64,000 nucleotides of DNA from the NCBI RefSeq assembly GCF_001625215.2, contig NC_030387.2, positions 992,001-1,056,000 of the forward strand, read 5' to 3'. This document shows positions 35,362 through 46,931 of this stretch, one piece after another. The translations under genes and the position numbers were made by a program. The notes beneath the pieces were generated by a model that saw nothing but the letters and a program-made list of their open reading frames with translations, did not search any database and was not told the DNA's origin. This DNA comes from Daucus carota subsp. sativus (Eukaryota > Streptophyta > Magnoliopsida > Apiales > Apiaceae). The stretch's first letter is position 1. Each line of letters starts with the position of its first letter.

Positions 35362-36357
35362 GGGTTTTGGCCCCATATAACCATATTTAGCTTCAAAATG
35401 CCCTAAATAACCAAATACCCGGAAGATGGCCCTCAATAACCAGTAGAGACGTTTTTGGAGTAGCGTTTTTGTTAAAACAACAAAAACGCTACATCGTGTA
35501 GCGTCTCAGTTGAATAATTACTTTAAAACGCTACATCGTGTAGCGTCTCAGTTAAATAAATATTTTAAAACACTAAAACGCTACACGTAAAAGCGTTTAA
35601 GTGTTTATATTTTTGTTAAATTTCAAAACGCTACTTGTAGTAGGGTCTTATTAAGCGATTAATTCAGTCTTTCTAAAACCCAAACCTAAACCCTAAATAT
35701 TAACGGTTATAAAATTATCATTCTGCCAGCGTCTCGGCTTCAGGGCCTTCGGCCCTTCAGCCTCGCTTAATTAGGGTTTAGGCTCGAGGGAGTAGGGCCT
35801 ACCGGCCCTACACCCTCAATCCTAAACCCTAACCGTCGGCCAATTTATATAAAGTATGAATTAATCTTTCTAAAACCCAAACTTAAACCCTAAATGTTAA
35901 CGGTTATAAAATTATCATTCCGCCGGCGTCTCGGCTTCAGGGCCTTCGGCCCTTCAGCCTCGCTTAATTAGGGTTTAGGCTCGGGGGAGTAGGGCCTACC
36001 GGCCCTACACCCTCAATCCTAAACCCTAATCGTCGGCCAATTTATATACAGTATGAATTAATCTTTCTAAAACCCAAACCTAAACCCTAAATGTTAACGG
36101 TTATAAAATTATATATAAATATATGAATAATTGTTTTTTGTTTGAAATATATATATATTCTGATAAAAGTAAAAACGCGACTCCGTGTAGCGTTTTCCGT
36201 TATAGTAAAATGTGAAAACGCTGCACGATTTAGCGTTCCGCTGTAACATAGAAAACGCTATTTCATTTGCGTCTCTTTTGGTCATTGAGGGCCAATATTT
36301 TGATATCGGTTATTTAGGGCAATTTGACTCTAAATCTGGTTATTTGGGGCCTTTTTT
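35362..36357. mobile_element. Mutator-like TIR element, 996 bp, with internal tandem repeats
   Basis: Inverted ends run from GGGTTTTGGCCCCATATAAC on the left and the complement AAAAAAGGCCCCAAATAACC on the right, continuing with GCCCTAAATAACC and TGGCCCTCAATAACC for about 90 bp up to GAGACG. Flanks CGAGATTTAA (35352-35361) and CGAGATGTAA (36358-36367) are a 10-bp duplication with one mismatch. Inside the left arm, AACGCTACATCGTGTAGCGT recurs. No ORF for a transposase. Confidence 0.75.
35671..36110. repeat. 197-bp tandem repeat, about 2.2 copies, with telomere-like AAACCCTAAA motifs
   Basis: The landmark TTCTAAAACCCAAAC begins at 35671, 35868 and 36065 (period 197). Each full unit contains two palindromic stretches, GGGCCTTCGGCCC and GGGCCTACCGGCCC, and several AAACCCTAAA or TTAGGGTTTAGG motifs. 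The array lies inside the TIR element. Confidence 0.9.
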
Positions 36358-36367
36358 CGAGATGTAA

Positions 36368-37147
36368 TAAACGGGTATGGAGTTTTTAAAAAATATTCAA
36401 TCCGTTATAAATCCGATCTGGTAAAAATCTGATCCAGTAAGGAGCGGATATTAATATTATGTGATTCGATCTGTTAAAAACCCGATCCGACCTATATGTT
36501 ATATATATTAAAAAATCTAAATTATAAGTAATTTAAAGTCTTGAGACTTAAATTTAAAATGCAGGATTGTCGAGATTAATAAAAAGAATAAATATGATTG
36601 TGATATATACATTAACTCTCTGTTTATGGTTTGCATTATACATGACACATGCAGGCGAAACAATGTAATTTGCGTTGCATTACTTTTCTAGTGTTCCCGA
36701 CTTTTATATCTCATTGACGTTGCACACTTAACTAAATAAAATATATTATAATTTATATTTCAATTTAAAAAAAAATAATTGGATCGGATCCTACGATCCG
36801 ATATCCGAAATCCTAATGAATTGGTTATGGACTAACCTAATAAATATCCAACTTTAGTTCCTATCCGGTCCGATCCAATAAAAATTAATGAATTTTCATA
36901 TGAATTTGGTTAAATCCAATCCAAATCCGATTCGTTGACAAGCCTACTTATACTCAAGATAATATGGCACTTGGGTTTGTACTCTCCCTACACATTGATG
37001 GTTAAGATTGAACATGATTAACTTGGCCTAGATCACATTTATAAAAGTTTAAAATATGACCATCTTACCATAAAAAAACCTGCTTAGTTTTTGATCTGAT
37101 CTCAAAAATATAATTGACTTTCAAATCTATTTATTTGTTCTTTGTAA
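36368..37147. other. Intergenic region between the F-box copies, left of a PIF MITE
   Basis: Contains the right remainder of the ATCCGAT-rich element (to about 36945) and AT-rich unique sequence. No gene. Confidence 0.5.
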
Positions 37148-37412
37148 AAGCATCTCCAAGGAAAATATGTATAATGATCGACTATATCGATTGACTAAAT
37201 TAATTATGCAAATTTTTTACTAAAGGGACATATATGATGTATATGCTAAGAGTTCACCTGGTTCAACAAATATAGTCAACCAAACATGATTGACAAATAT
37301 AGTCAACCAAACATGATTGACGATGGTTTTTGACAAGAAGAGAGAGGATTAAAATTATAAAATTTTTAGATAATCTCTATAGTCATCTAGATTCTTAGGG
37401 TTGGAGATGCTC
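37148..37412. mobile_element. PIF/Harbinger-type MITE, TSD TAA
   Basis: Ends AAGCATCTCCAAGG and the complement GAGCATCTCCAACC, with TAA at 37145-37147 and 37413-37415. It contains the direct repeat AACAAATATAGTCAACC. Length 265 bp. Confidence 0.65.
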
Positions 37413-38127
37413 TAACCACTTTTATTACAAAATTTTAAGTCTCTTATAAAATATTCCTTTTTCCTGTTTAAAGTGGATTCATACTATACAATATGTATGT
37501 ATATAAGATACTAGAACTATCTGCGGTTATAAGTAATCGAGACACTAATGATCTGCAGAAACTTGCTTACTTTCGTCAATCAACTTCTTGTATCTGCCAG
37601 CGGCTACAATCTGGCTGTCATTTTATGTGACACTACAGTGTGCTTAAATTTTACTTTCTGATATCTGCTACTCAAACCAAGAGGTCAATTCTAGGGTAGC
37701 CTATTTCTATTAGTACCCACTTTCAAGCTATATATCTCAAAGATTTAGCGAAATTTAAATAAGAGAAAACTGCAGATGCATGCACTTGCACAATCAATCA
37801 CTCCTCATACTTTAGCCGCACACTTCAGCCTCATGTGCGGACACTTCAGCCTCATGCGCGGCTAAAGAAACGTTGATCTCTCTCATATGTGAGAATGGAA
37901 CTTCAAAAACAAGTAATAGAGAAACTTGACGCAGGCATGAATTTTGATACTAGTTCAGCCTGGATAACTATAAATCTTGACCCTGCCACTTAATGTTGAC
38001 CCAATAGAGCTCAAGAAAACTCGTCTAGCTAATGCATTAAAGTTGGCTTACCACACTAATAAAGAACATGCAATCAATAAACAGAATCTGTAAAGTTGAA
38101 ATATTCTGAAATCTATACTGACACAAT
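37413..38127. other. Downstream flank of F-box copy 2, with about 480 bp extra relative to copy 1
   Basis: The 3' flank of copy 1 (ATCTGCAGAAACTTGC then AATCAATAAACTGAATC) recurs here, but its two parts are separated by an additional segment of about 480 bp at 37585-38070. Short repeats CACTTCAGCCTCATG occur in that segment. Its origin was not identified. Confidence 0.55.
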
Positions 38128-39396
38128 CTATGATAATGCAGATGGAGCAAACAAACGGCAACACTTGTATCCTTCAGCATCACGATCCATACCGTTATCA
38201 TCAGAATAATATAGGAAAGTACGAGTCTTCAAGTCATACACACCATATCTAATGACTTTACCAGCAGGTGAATAGTTGTCAAAGAAATAAATGTGATTCT
38301 GCTTAAATCCAGGGTAGCCATCAGAAATTGAAACAGAGATGCAGTCATGCCAGCCCAAGAATAGTGCTTCTTTATCTTCAAGATTATTTACCTCACTCCA
38401 GTAGTAGTAATCTATGTTGCTCATATTCAACTTATAGATGCTGCAAGATTCCGTAACTCTTGAAAAATTATTACTGAATACCCTCTTAATCATCAACAAG
38501 TCTCCCCTTTTAGATTTCACCAGAGAATTACAATTTCTGTAATTACTACGACTTCCAACTCTCCTATTTGCAACATTCTGATAACTACTACGACCACTAA
38601 CTCTTCTGGTCTGATTATAATTAAATACGTTAAACCAATCAACTATAACAGTTTCACTCGTGAATCCATTGGCATTAGCATCATAATTGTGTACAGACAA
38701 AGCAGCATACCTATCAATAGTGTAGAATTTCCCACAGTAGAAGATCATGTCTTCAATTTCAGATGAGTCTTTCTCCAACACGGCCCAATAAGCAGAAGCC
38801 GACGACAATAAGCACCTCTTACCCTTTAAAATGTTATCATCACTACTAGGAGCCGGCTTACAAAAGGCAAGTGCAAGACCATCTCCAACTTTAAACTTAA
38901 CACAAAGAACACACCTAGGATCGGTAGGACAACCTTCAGACATCACAAATTTGATAGTACTGTGTTCATCGAGCCTCAAATGCTCCGCAAAGGGTGGAAG
39001 CTGAAGAATAATTGCTGACAAAGGGTTGTAAAGAAAGGCAGTTGAGCTATGAAAAACCTTATCATCATACCCTACAAGCAACCATCCATCGTAGGAAGCA
39101 TAAGCCTTCGCATGATCGAAAAGGCTAAACGAAAGTGTGGTCTTCCTGGCAGACCTATCAGCGTTAATAGGAATCTTGCAAGTAATAGTGCTAAAAGTTA
39201 TACTCTGGGGACGGATTTTTTGTTCAAGCAATAACCATGGAGCTGGTGCAAGAGTTGTGAGGAATTCTTTAGCCAAGTGACGCCATGAAGTGCAGACACC
39301 AAGACATTGGTAAAGATCAGGAACGTTTTGTTTGTTTGTGATTAATTTTTGGAAGATGATGGAGAGTAGTTCATGTAGAAGATCATCCCAAGCCAT
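38128..39396 (-). CDS. F-box protein with DUF295 (KIB-type) domain, copy 2
   Basis: A single-exon gene of 422 residues, intact, in the same orientation as copy 1. The F-box (WDDLLHELLSIIFQKL, LGVCTSWRHLAKE) and the DUF295 region are conserved. Compared with copy 1 it has an extra SSDDN segment before the KGKRCLL motif and a longer polar stretch (RRVSGRSSYQNVANRR) near residue 270; these are the main length differences. The two genes arose by tandem segmental duplication, because at least 60 bp upstream and about 100 bp downstream are also shared. Expected role: substrate receptor of an SCF ubiquitin ligase, target unknown. Confidence 0.9.
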   Translation of the reverse strand: MAWDDLLHELLSIIFQKLITNKQNVPDLYQCLGVCTSWRHLAKEFLTTLAPAPWLLLEQKIRPQSITFSTITCKIPINADRSARKTTLSFSLFDHAKAYASYDGWLLVGYDDKVFHSSTAFLYNPLSAIILQLPPFAEHLRLDEHSTIKFVMSEGCPTDPRCVLCVKFKVGDGLALAFCKPAPSSDDNILKGKRCLLSSASAYWAVLEKDSSEIEDMIFYCGKFYTIDRYAALSVHNYDANANGFTSETVIVDWFNVFNYNQTRRVSGRSSYQNVANRRVGSRSNYRNCNSLVKSKRGDLLMIKRVFSNNFSRVTESCSIYKLNMSNIDYYYWSEVNNLEDKEALFLGWHDCISVSISDGYPGFKQNHIYFFDNYSPAGKVIRYGVYDLKTRTFLYYSDDNGMDRDAEGYKCCRLFAPSALS

Positions 39397-40843
39397 TCCA
39401 ATAAAATAGGCTGAAACCCTAAAATATGAACCAAAACGTTATTTTTGCAGGATAGTTATAATTGCTTATAGTATCTCGTGAAATTAAGGGGCATGTATGG
39501 TCAAAATTGAACATGATTATCTTGGCCAAAAATAATAATTTTGAACATGACTAAAAAGAATATGTAGTTATAAAGGTTAAAATCGAGTCGAACACGTGCA
39601 AATAATAATATGACAGATTCGGCTCACTTGTAACTATTCATTTAAATTTGATTTGGATTTAAATTAATAATTTCTGTGCTCATATTCGATTCGACTCGGA
39701 ATATCAATGTTGTATTTGATTAGACTTGACTCCAAATTATACTGAATTACTATTTTTGTATATTTAAATTTGAATATGAAGAAGTTACTTTTAACTTTGC
39801 CATATAATATTTTACATATTTCTTAGTAAAAAAAATTATTACTGTTTGCGACAGTAATACTAAACAGAGCCTATATAGTATATACATGATCAAGAATTCG
39901 AGTCTGTTATTAAATTTCACATCTGTTAAATTATTCAAACTATCCTAAATATATATGACTGTATTGAAGTGATCTAAATTCATAGATCCAGATTACTTGT
40001 ATTCAATTTTAAATCCATACATCACAATTTTTTTAATCTCATGATGAATTTGTCTTTTAATTATTAATTAAGGAATTCGTGCATGACGATTCAAAAAAGA
40101 AAGGAGACATAACCTTTTTTGTTGGATCTAGGTTTGAAGTCTTGGGTTTTGATTTTAAATCAAAAAAGTTTAAGTTCACCTAACCTAAAGAAATGATATA
40201 AAATTTAAAAAATATATTATTTAAAATTTTAAAGTTCATATCACATTTGTTAAATTATTCAAACTGTAACTAAATATTTACTGAATATTATAGCGGTATC
40301 ATGTTCATTTTTAATTAATAAAATCTAATACATGGATCCAGATTACTTGGATTTATTTCAAATCCATATATTATAATTTTTTTAATCTCATGATGAACTT
40401 GTCGTTTAATTATAAATAAAAGAAGATCGTGCATAATGATTCGGATCTAGAAAGGAGCCATCTTCTTTCGGGGGGTTGTAATGTTTGTTGGATAGTTTGG
40501 TTTGACACTCATTTTACCTAGACATAAAGTCTTATATTTTGATTTTAGAGAAAAAAAATTTAAGTTTGCCCAAGTTCAAATATGATATTAAATATTAAAA
40601 TATACATATGAATTTAATGTTAAAAGTTAATATAAAGTACTATTTGAACAAATTATTTTTTTTTCATTTTTTATTTGATAACAGTTAATATTATTATTTC
40701 CAGACACGTTTTATAAATTTTGTTATTAACTGTTGAGTTTCGAGCATCAAACACAGTGCATAAGATAATAGAATAATAATCAAAACCCAAACCAGTATCA
40801 ATGCGGAAAAAAAGAGATTTAATTCGGAGACCAGATATTGTAC
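39397..40843. other. Intergenic region with a diverged duplication
   Basis: Segments at about 39925-40160 and 40248-40520 are related: both have GTTAAATTATTCAAACT, GATCCAGATTACTTG, TTTTTTTAATCTCATGATGA and GAAAGGAG in the same order. The rest is AT-rich; no gene recognised. Confidence 0.6.
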
Positions 40844-40978
40844 CTTTTGAAACTTGGAGTCCTTAGTAACTTGAATCAGCACGTAGCCCGTCTTGCGATC
40901 AACAAGAATCTTCCTACGAACAACAAGAAGTTTAGTACTAGTCACAAGCAATTCAATCTCATTCTCTCTTCCATCCAA
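40844..40978 (-). CDS. Possible first coding exon of an unidentified gene
   Basis: The minus strand encodes 45 residues from an ATG (MDGRENEIELLVTSTKLLVV, later DRKTGYVLIQVTKDSKFQK) that end exactly at a donor (AAG/GTACAA). Codon choice looks protein-like. No downstream exon was found, and I do not recognise the family. It may be a gene fragment captured among the transposons. Confidence 0.3.
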
Positions 40979-41051
40979 ACCTCACTTTGTGTTTGAAAGG
41001 CAATAGTTTCTATAGTAAAACATATTTTTTACTTCTATCCACAATAAGATA

Positions 41052-41271
41052 CTCCCTCTGTTTTAGAATACATGCCCAATTTCTAAAAATCACGTAGTTT
41101 AAGAAAAGTGAATTTTGAGAAAAAAGAGTTGTATTAAGTCACTAATTGAACATAATATGAGGTATATGCTTGATCTCAGAATTATAAATTTACATTGAAA
41201 GTTGAAGTGGACAAATATTTTGAAACAATTTTTTTCCCCAGAAGTAGACATGTATTTTGAAACGGAGGGAG
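41052..41271. mobile_element. Stowaway-type MITE, TSD TA
   Basis: Inverted ends CTCCCTCTGTTTTAGAATAC and the complement CTCCCTCCGTTTCAAAATAC enclose 220 bp, with TA on each side (41050-41051, 41272-41273). Typical Tc1/Mariner-derived Stowaway. Confidence 0.85.
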
Positions 41272-41291
41272 TACATCTTATGTATTTATAT

Positions 41292-42080
41292 CTAGAAAGC
41301 AGGGATACTCTATATAGGAGAAGAACTGCGAATGGGACACGCGGGGGTGCGGGGGTGCGGCGGAGTGCGTACGGGATACACGGGGTGCGGGAATGGGGTG
41401 CGGGAGTGGCACGAATTGTAATTTAGAACAACTTTTTTTCAAAGAAAAAACTTCAAATTAATCAGTCAAAACCTGTGTTACTCCTTACTTGTCTATGTGT
41501 GATCCGATCCTTCGTTGTCATCGCTGGAAAATCTTTTGCAGGTTGTCGGAAAGAGCTGCAGACTCACGGATAGATGAATTTTGGCGAGGGACCACGGGGT
41601 AGAAGAGGGCAGAAGAAGAGGGGAGATGAATGGGGGAGATAAGAAAATAAAGCCTACAGATCTGTGTTTCATGTGTACGTATGTATACACTTTGGTACAC
41701 GTGAAATGAACCTGGACTGAGGGATGTCCACATTCATTTTTTAATTTTTTATTTACCTTTATCACTTAATGGGTTGCTGGCTTCCAGCTATTTTAATTTC
41801 ATGTAATACCAATCTGTACTACCAACACTAACATTAATTTTAGGAACTAATTAAACTTCTCACAATCTTAAATATAAAAATACATGGTTTAATTGTTATG
41901 AAAATTTATAAATTATATTTATTTATATAATAATATATATAATATATATATATATATATTTAATATTTTAATATTTGTTGTATCCCCTCGCACCCGTATG
42001 CCCATATTTTGGAATTTGACGAATTCCTGTATCCACGTACCGCGCACCCGCACTCCCGCACCCGCACTCATGCTTCCTAG
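41292..42080. mobile_element. Non-autonomous hAT element with G-rich subterminal ends, 8-bp TSD
   Basis: Ends CTAGAAAGCA and TGCTTCCTAG are flanked by the perfect 8-bp repeat ATTTATAT (41284-41291 and 42081-42088), the hallmark of hAT insertion. The left subterminal region is G-rich on this strand (GCGGGGGTGCGGGGGTGCGG) and the right is the C-rich mirror (CGCACCCGCACTCCCGCACC). Length 789 bp; no transposase. Confidence 0.8.
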
Positions 42081-42088
42081 ATTTATAT

Positions 42089-42931
42089 AGAGCAAGAGAT
42101 GGGTTCATAAAAAACCTAATTCAAATTAGGTGTTTTAATAAATCCAAAATCTATTGAATAATTAATTAACTCCCATTTAATAAATATTATAATTAAATTC
42201 GAATCTCCTTCGATAAATTTGATTTCTTTAAACCCACTTAATAAATACTAAAATCAAACTTGAACTACTATTTAATTCAAATTAAATCTCTTCTAAGTGT
42301 TCTTGTACGTTTTAAGTGACCAATTCTCCTAAAACCTAGGTAATAGGCTTACAAGGATCACATCATATGTTATTAACATTTCCTAACTTGAAAGCTCATT
42401 TATGGGTCGAAAGTGGATTATTAGAGATTTTGTTCCTTTTTGGCTAGTGTCCGATCAATTTCAATTAGTAGGTACACGAGCCCACCATAAAACACAATTT
42501 AAAATAGTAAGGGAACTCGTCCCATTTTTCAGGCTCATTATAATTCAAATATTCAATATTTCAATAAATGAGAATATTAGAGGGTCGGAGGGTCTCGATC
42601 CACAACCAAAACTCTGACACTATGTTAAGTGACCAGTTCTCTCAAAAGCTCAAGGCGTCGGGTTATGAGTTTAACATGTTAAATATTTTTAACATCCCCT
42701 CTACTAGAAAACCCATTTATGGGTTGAACAATGGATCGCCAGGGGTTTCATACCTTTTTAGGCCTGGTGTGTTGTCAATTTTCAATTTCAATTATAAAGT
42801 GGGGATCTCATCTCATTTTAGGGCCACCATAGCATACAATTTCAAGTACTAGGTGGAGGTCTCATCCCGTTTTTCATACCCACCATAATACAATTTTCAA
42901 TGTTATCATTTATTCAAATATTGAATATATG
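42089..42931. other. Intergenic region, transposon-derived in appearance
   Basis: Two similar passages (about 42320-42440 and 42630-42760, sharing TTAAGTGACCA, TTCTC, CATTTATGGGT and CCTTTTT) suggest a diverged duplication. No coding sequence. Confidence 0.45.
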
Positions 42932-43553
42932 CAGTGTTCTAAAAGTCGGCGATTAATCGGGATTAATCGCCGATTAATAGCTGTTCGGTCGGCCAACGTC
43001 TTGATTAAGCGTTAATCGGTGGAAAAATCGTTTTTTTCTCAAAATCAGTCAAAAGACAGGATTAATCAGGAATAGCCGGTGAAAAATCGGTGAATTTAAA
43101 AAAAATAAAGTTAAAAGTTAAAAAAATTGTAAATTGTAAATTTAATTTCAAATAAAACAAATGGCACTGAAATGATAAATCACAGAAGTTAAAGTTGTGT
43201 TTATTACCTTTCACTCTTTCAATATTTGCCCCTAAACTCTAATTACAAAAATCTGCAATATCTTCCTTCGCAAATTTAATCAAATTCAAGCTTATATATG
43301 AGATGACTGGACTTGTATATGTATATAAAGGCATGTGTTGTGCCATTAAAAATCATTAATCTTGTGATTCCATAAGACTATAAATTTATAGTATATATAT
43401 AATTATATTAATATTTATATAATTAAAAAAATAATATTAAATTGATTGTGATCAATGATCTGATTAATCACTCCGATTAATCCCCGATTATCTGATTAAT
43501 CGCTAGACGGTTCCTTCACCGACTAAGTCCGATTCCCACTTTTTACAACAGTG
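42932..43553. mobile_element. hAT-type MITE, 8-bp TSD (family copy 1)
   Basis: Starts CAGTGTTCTAAAAGTC and ends TTTTTACAACAGTG, with the perfect 8-bp duplication AATATATG at 42924-42931 and 43554-43561. Subterminal regions are rich in GATTAATC. Length 622 bp. Two shorter relatives lie at 47822 and 48233. Confidence 0.82.
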
Positions 43554-43561
43554 AATATATG

Positions 43562-44430
43562 TACTATTGTGGGCATGAAAAACAACGCGAGGTCCTCACC
43601 TAGCATTTGAAATCAATGTGATTGTAGGCCCATAACGGGACAATATTCCTACGTAGTAATTGAAATTGACTAGACACTAGGCGGGCAATGGACGAATTCT
43701 CTAGTGATCCATTCTTCGACCCATAAAGGAACTTTCAGAGTTCGGGGGATTTTAAGAAAATATGATATAATCTAGGGAAACCCATAATCTAACATCTTAA
43801 AGTTTTAAATGGATTGATCACTTAACATGACATCAGAGCTATAATAATAAATGAACTCGAGTTCGAGTCCTAGTGACTCCCTAATATTCTCACTTATAGA
43901 AAAACTGAATATTGTACTGCAGTGGGCTTGAGAAAAAGGGGAGATCCTCGCATACTCTCTTAATTCAGGTAAATTAAAACAAACCCTAATTTAGTGAAGT
44001 TAAAAAAGGGTAAAGTGTAAACATCACTGATCATATGCATACATAAAAATAAGAAGAAAGCGTATAAAAAATTTGAATTACCTGATTAAGAAGGATGAAG
44101 AACGAAGAAGACAGCTCTGGTTTATTTTAGCTGAAATTGTGTATCTCTTTATGAATTTGTTACGTCTCTCGCACTCTGCTCGCTCAATTCACTTCCCTTT
44201 GAAACCCGAACTCCTCTGATTTTGTGGTATTTTGAAACATGACTAGTGTCTTGTATTTATTAGTTAAAAAATGTTTGCAAGTATATATGGGATGGGTTCG
44301 TTGGGGCTGGGCTGTAGTAAAAGCAAAATATACGGATCTTTAAAATTTCAGGAGAGGTCCCTCGGGACATGGGGCAGGAAAATCAATTAATCCGGCCCAA
44401 ATCGATAAAAAAAAAAAATGGTGTTTCTAG
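43562..44430. other. Intergenic region
   Basis: Contains a tRNA B-box-like GAGTTCGAGTCC (43860-43871). A minus-strand stretch at about 44230-44090 resembles a 5' UTR exon ending in a donor (AATCAG/GTAATT), which could belong to a leftward gene (perhaps the exon at 40844). This is speculative. Confidence 0.35.
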
Positions 44431-44602
44431 AGTGTACTCATGGGCGCACAATAACAACTACTTTTTGTTGAGATGGAGATTTTTTATTGGTCATGAATTT
44501 TGTGCATATGCCAGGGTCATGATTATTAATGAGATTTTAGCCAATAAAAGTCCTCTGTCTACTCAAAAAGTGGTTGTTGGTGTGTACCTATAGGCACACA
44601 CT
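44431..44602. mobile_element. MITE related to 14805-14974
   Basis: Ends AGTGTACTCATGGGCGCACA and the complement AGTGTGTGCCTATAGGTACA, then AACAACTACTTTTTG / AACAACCACTTTTTG. Length 172 bp. The target duplication is unclear. Confidence 0.65.
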
Positions 44603-45403
44603 TGAAAATCCATATAAAAAATAAGATAATATTTATCTAGCGCAATATTTTTGGGGAAAATATAAATGTAAGAGGATTTGTTTCGAAAGTAAGAAGTCTT
44701 TTTGACACCTCTTCATCTGCAAATAATTGTAGATGAGAAGAAGACACAGAGACAAAATACTGATTTTTGAATAAGAAAAAGAGTGGATTTGCAGGGTAGC
44801 TAATGAATTGGCTTATTCGAACAAAGTCTTGTTCTTCGGAAGATCATCACCTTCGATTTCTGCTAAATTACAACTCTGATATCATATTATATACATATAT
44901 ATTTTTTTTTACTTAGGAACCCGCGGCCACTATTCTTCGGGTGCACACTGGGTAAACACACGAACTCACGTAATACGTGAACCAGGTAAACAACAATTAT
45001 TTTGTGTAGTAAGACATAGATAATGACTGAAGTATAAGATGTTATCTTAAATTTTGTGTAGTAAGACATAGATAAAGACTGAAATATAGGGTATGTTCAA
45101 GAGAGAATCATTGGAGAGAAAATCATAGAACTCTTGCTTTGTTTCTAGTATTAGGTAGGGTTCGGCAGCAGCACTTAAGTATTAGTGAGGGTTCTGCAGC
45201 AGAACTTCACATGCAAAAAAATGTCAAATTCTATGTATTATATTTTAAAATTATTTTTGAACACACAACGATGAAAAAAGCATGTATTTAGATTTAGATC
45301 CTAAAAATTTATTTAAAATTTAGGGTTCTGCAGCACAACCTTAATGGTTCCATGGTTCTATTTTAGGGACTGGTTCTCTCTTAAGCGCGGCCCCTGAAAT
45401 ATA
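44603..45403. other. Intergenic region
   Basis: Contains a short tandem duplication (TTTTGTGTAGTAAGACATAG at about 44999 and 45054). No gene recognised. Confidence 0.5.
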
Positions 45404-45639
45404 CACCCTCCATCCCAAAATACATGTCGCTTTGACTTTTTGCACGTAATTTGATGTGCAAATAAAACATACTTCTATACATTATTTTTCAAATTTTCTT
45501 TTTCTGAATAAAAGTATAATATTCATATTTTTATTTAGAAAAAAAAAATTTTGAAAAATAATATATAGACATATGTTTTATTTGCACCACAAATTACGTG
45601 AAAAAAGTCAAAAGGACATGTATTGTGGGACGGAGGGAG
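45404..45639. mobile_element. Stowaway-type MITE, TSD TA
   Basis: Inverted ends CACCCTCCATCCCAAAATAC and the complement CTCCCTCCGTCCCACAATAC enclose 236 bp; TA flanks are at 45402-45403 and 45640-45641. Confidence 0.8.
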
Positions 45640-46931
45640 TAAGATGTTATCTTAAATCATTCACGCATAAGAGGAAACTATCGATGATATTTAATATTTG
45701 GGTCGCGATCCAAATAATCGTAGATATAAATGTAATTATTGCAATATTATGCAGTTTCATATACTAGATTAATAATTAACAACGAATTAATCCAAAACAA
45801 GAACAATAATTATACAAAGATGATAATATGTAGTAATTAGATATCTTATCAACTGATTAAAGAGATCATCGGAAGAAGAAAGTCTTCTAGTCAGGGTATC
45901 TAGGATACGAATGGTGCGGTTTTTATTTAAAATCATGTATTAATCCGCACATACGGTTTGGTTAATTTTGTAAACCATAACTACACCGCGAAAATAAAAG
46001 CCACATGAATCATACTAGAAAATTTTAGTGCGGTATGGTGCAGTTTATGCATTCAAAAAATAAAAATTTTATTAAGGGTAAGCAAACGGTCGGTTCGGTC
46101 AGAAATCGAACAGAAATAACTGAAAAGCAAAATTCTATATTTACGAATGGGGCTTAATACGGTTGCATAAAAAACGAACTTTCAGAGAAAAAAATTATAA
46201 TAAAATAAAGAAGCAGATTATAAGTGAAAAGTGGATTTGGACTTATAAGTTATTAAGAGTGTTTGGATATAAATTGATTATAAGTGTCAGAAGAAGCTAA
46301 AACCCCAAAATAAGCTTGGTTTTTTAACTATTTATTGGACATCTAAGCTTCAATATAAGTGCTTCTCAAAATTATCCAAACAAGCAGAAGTGGACTCTAT
46401 GTCAAAAAAGTACAAAAATTCCTTTGTCAAACACCCGCTAAGTCATCAAATTTACAAATTTTCATGATTATACATGGCAACAACTTGTTTTTGTGTACAA
46501 TGGATACAACTCAACTAACAATTCAAAAGCAGACCCTCAGTTCACAATAAAAACCAGACTATATTCATTCTCATGAATGTTCAAATAATCCATAAAGAAT
46601 CCCAATAATAAATAGTTTGCAGAATTGAAGAACCGAAGTTTGAATTTTGAAAGTGGAAGTGTGAAGGCTCTGTTTGTGATTTTTTTAAAATTAGATATAT
46701 GTGGTTATCTTGTTTTATTATGATATATTATTAATGTTATATATAAATATATTTTAAAAATCATATATACATATGTAACTTCAGGTATTTCGGTTAACAA
46801 AAATTATATTTTAGAAACATGATGGAATCGAATTGTTTGTCCCGAAAACAGAACTAAACTGACTCTCAGGATATTTCAAATCCAAACTCACGAAATTGTA
46901 CGGTCAAGTTCGTTTTTCAGATAATTGCTTA
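45640..46931. other. Intergenic region
   Basis: AT-rich with degenerate MITE-like passages (46220-46420: AGTGTTTGGATATAAATTG, AAGTGCTTCTCAAAA). No gene recognised. Confidence 0.45.

Larger units (their letters stand above)
35303..36945. mobile_element. Older DNA element rich in ATCCGAT motifs, interrupted by the 35362 element
   Basis: The left part (CTTGTCAATGGACCGGA) and right end (TCCGATTCGTTGACAAG) form inverted ends around sequence rich in GATCCGAT/ATCGGATC. The Mutator-like element sits just inside the left end. Target duplications were not found. Confidence 0.4.

Noticed and set aside
35690..36090. Interstitial telomere
   Set aside because: AAACCCTAAA motifs are scattered within a 197-bp repeat unit inside a TIR element, not arranged as a continuous telomeric array.
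41493..41765. Minus-strand ORF of 90 codons
   Set aside because: It lies inside a non-autonomous hAT element and has no similarity to transposase motifs.
42402..42852. Two plus-strand ORFs of 71 and 94 codons
   Set aside because: They fall in a diverged repeated passage, lack recognisable motifs, and look like chance frames.
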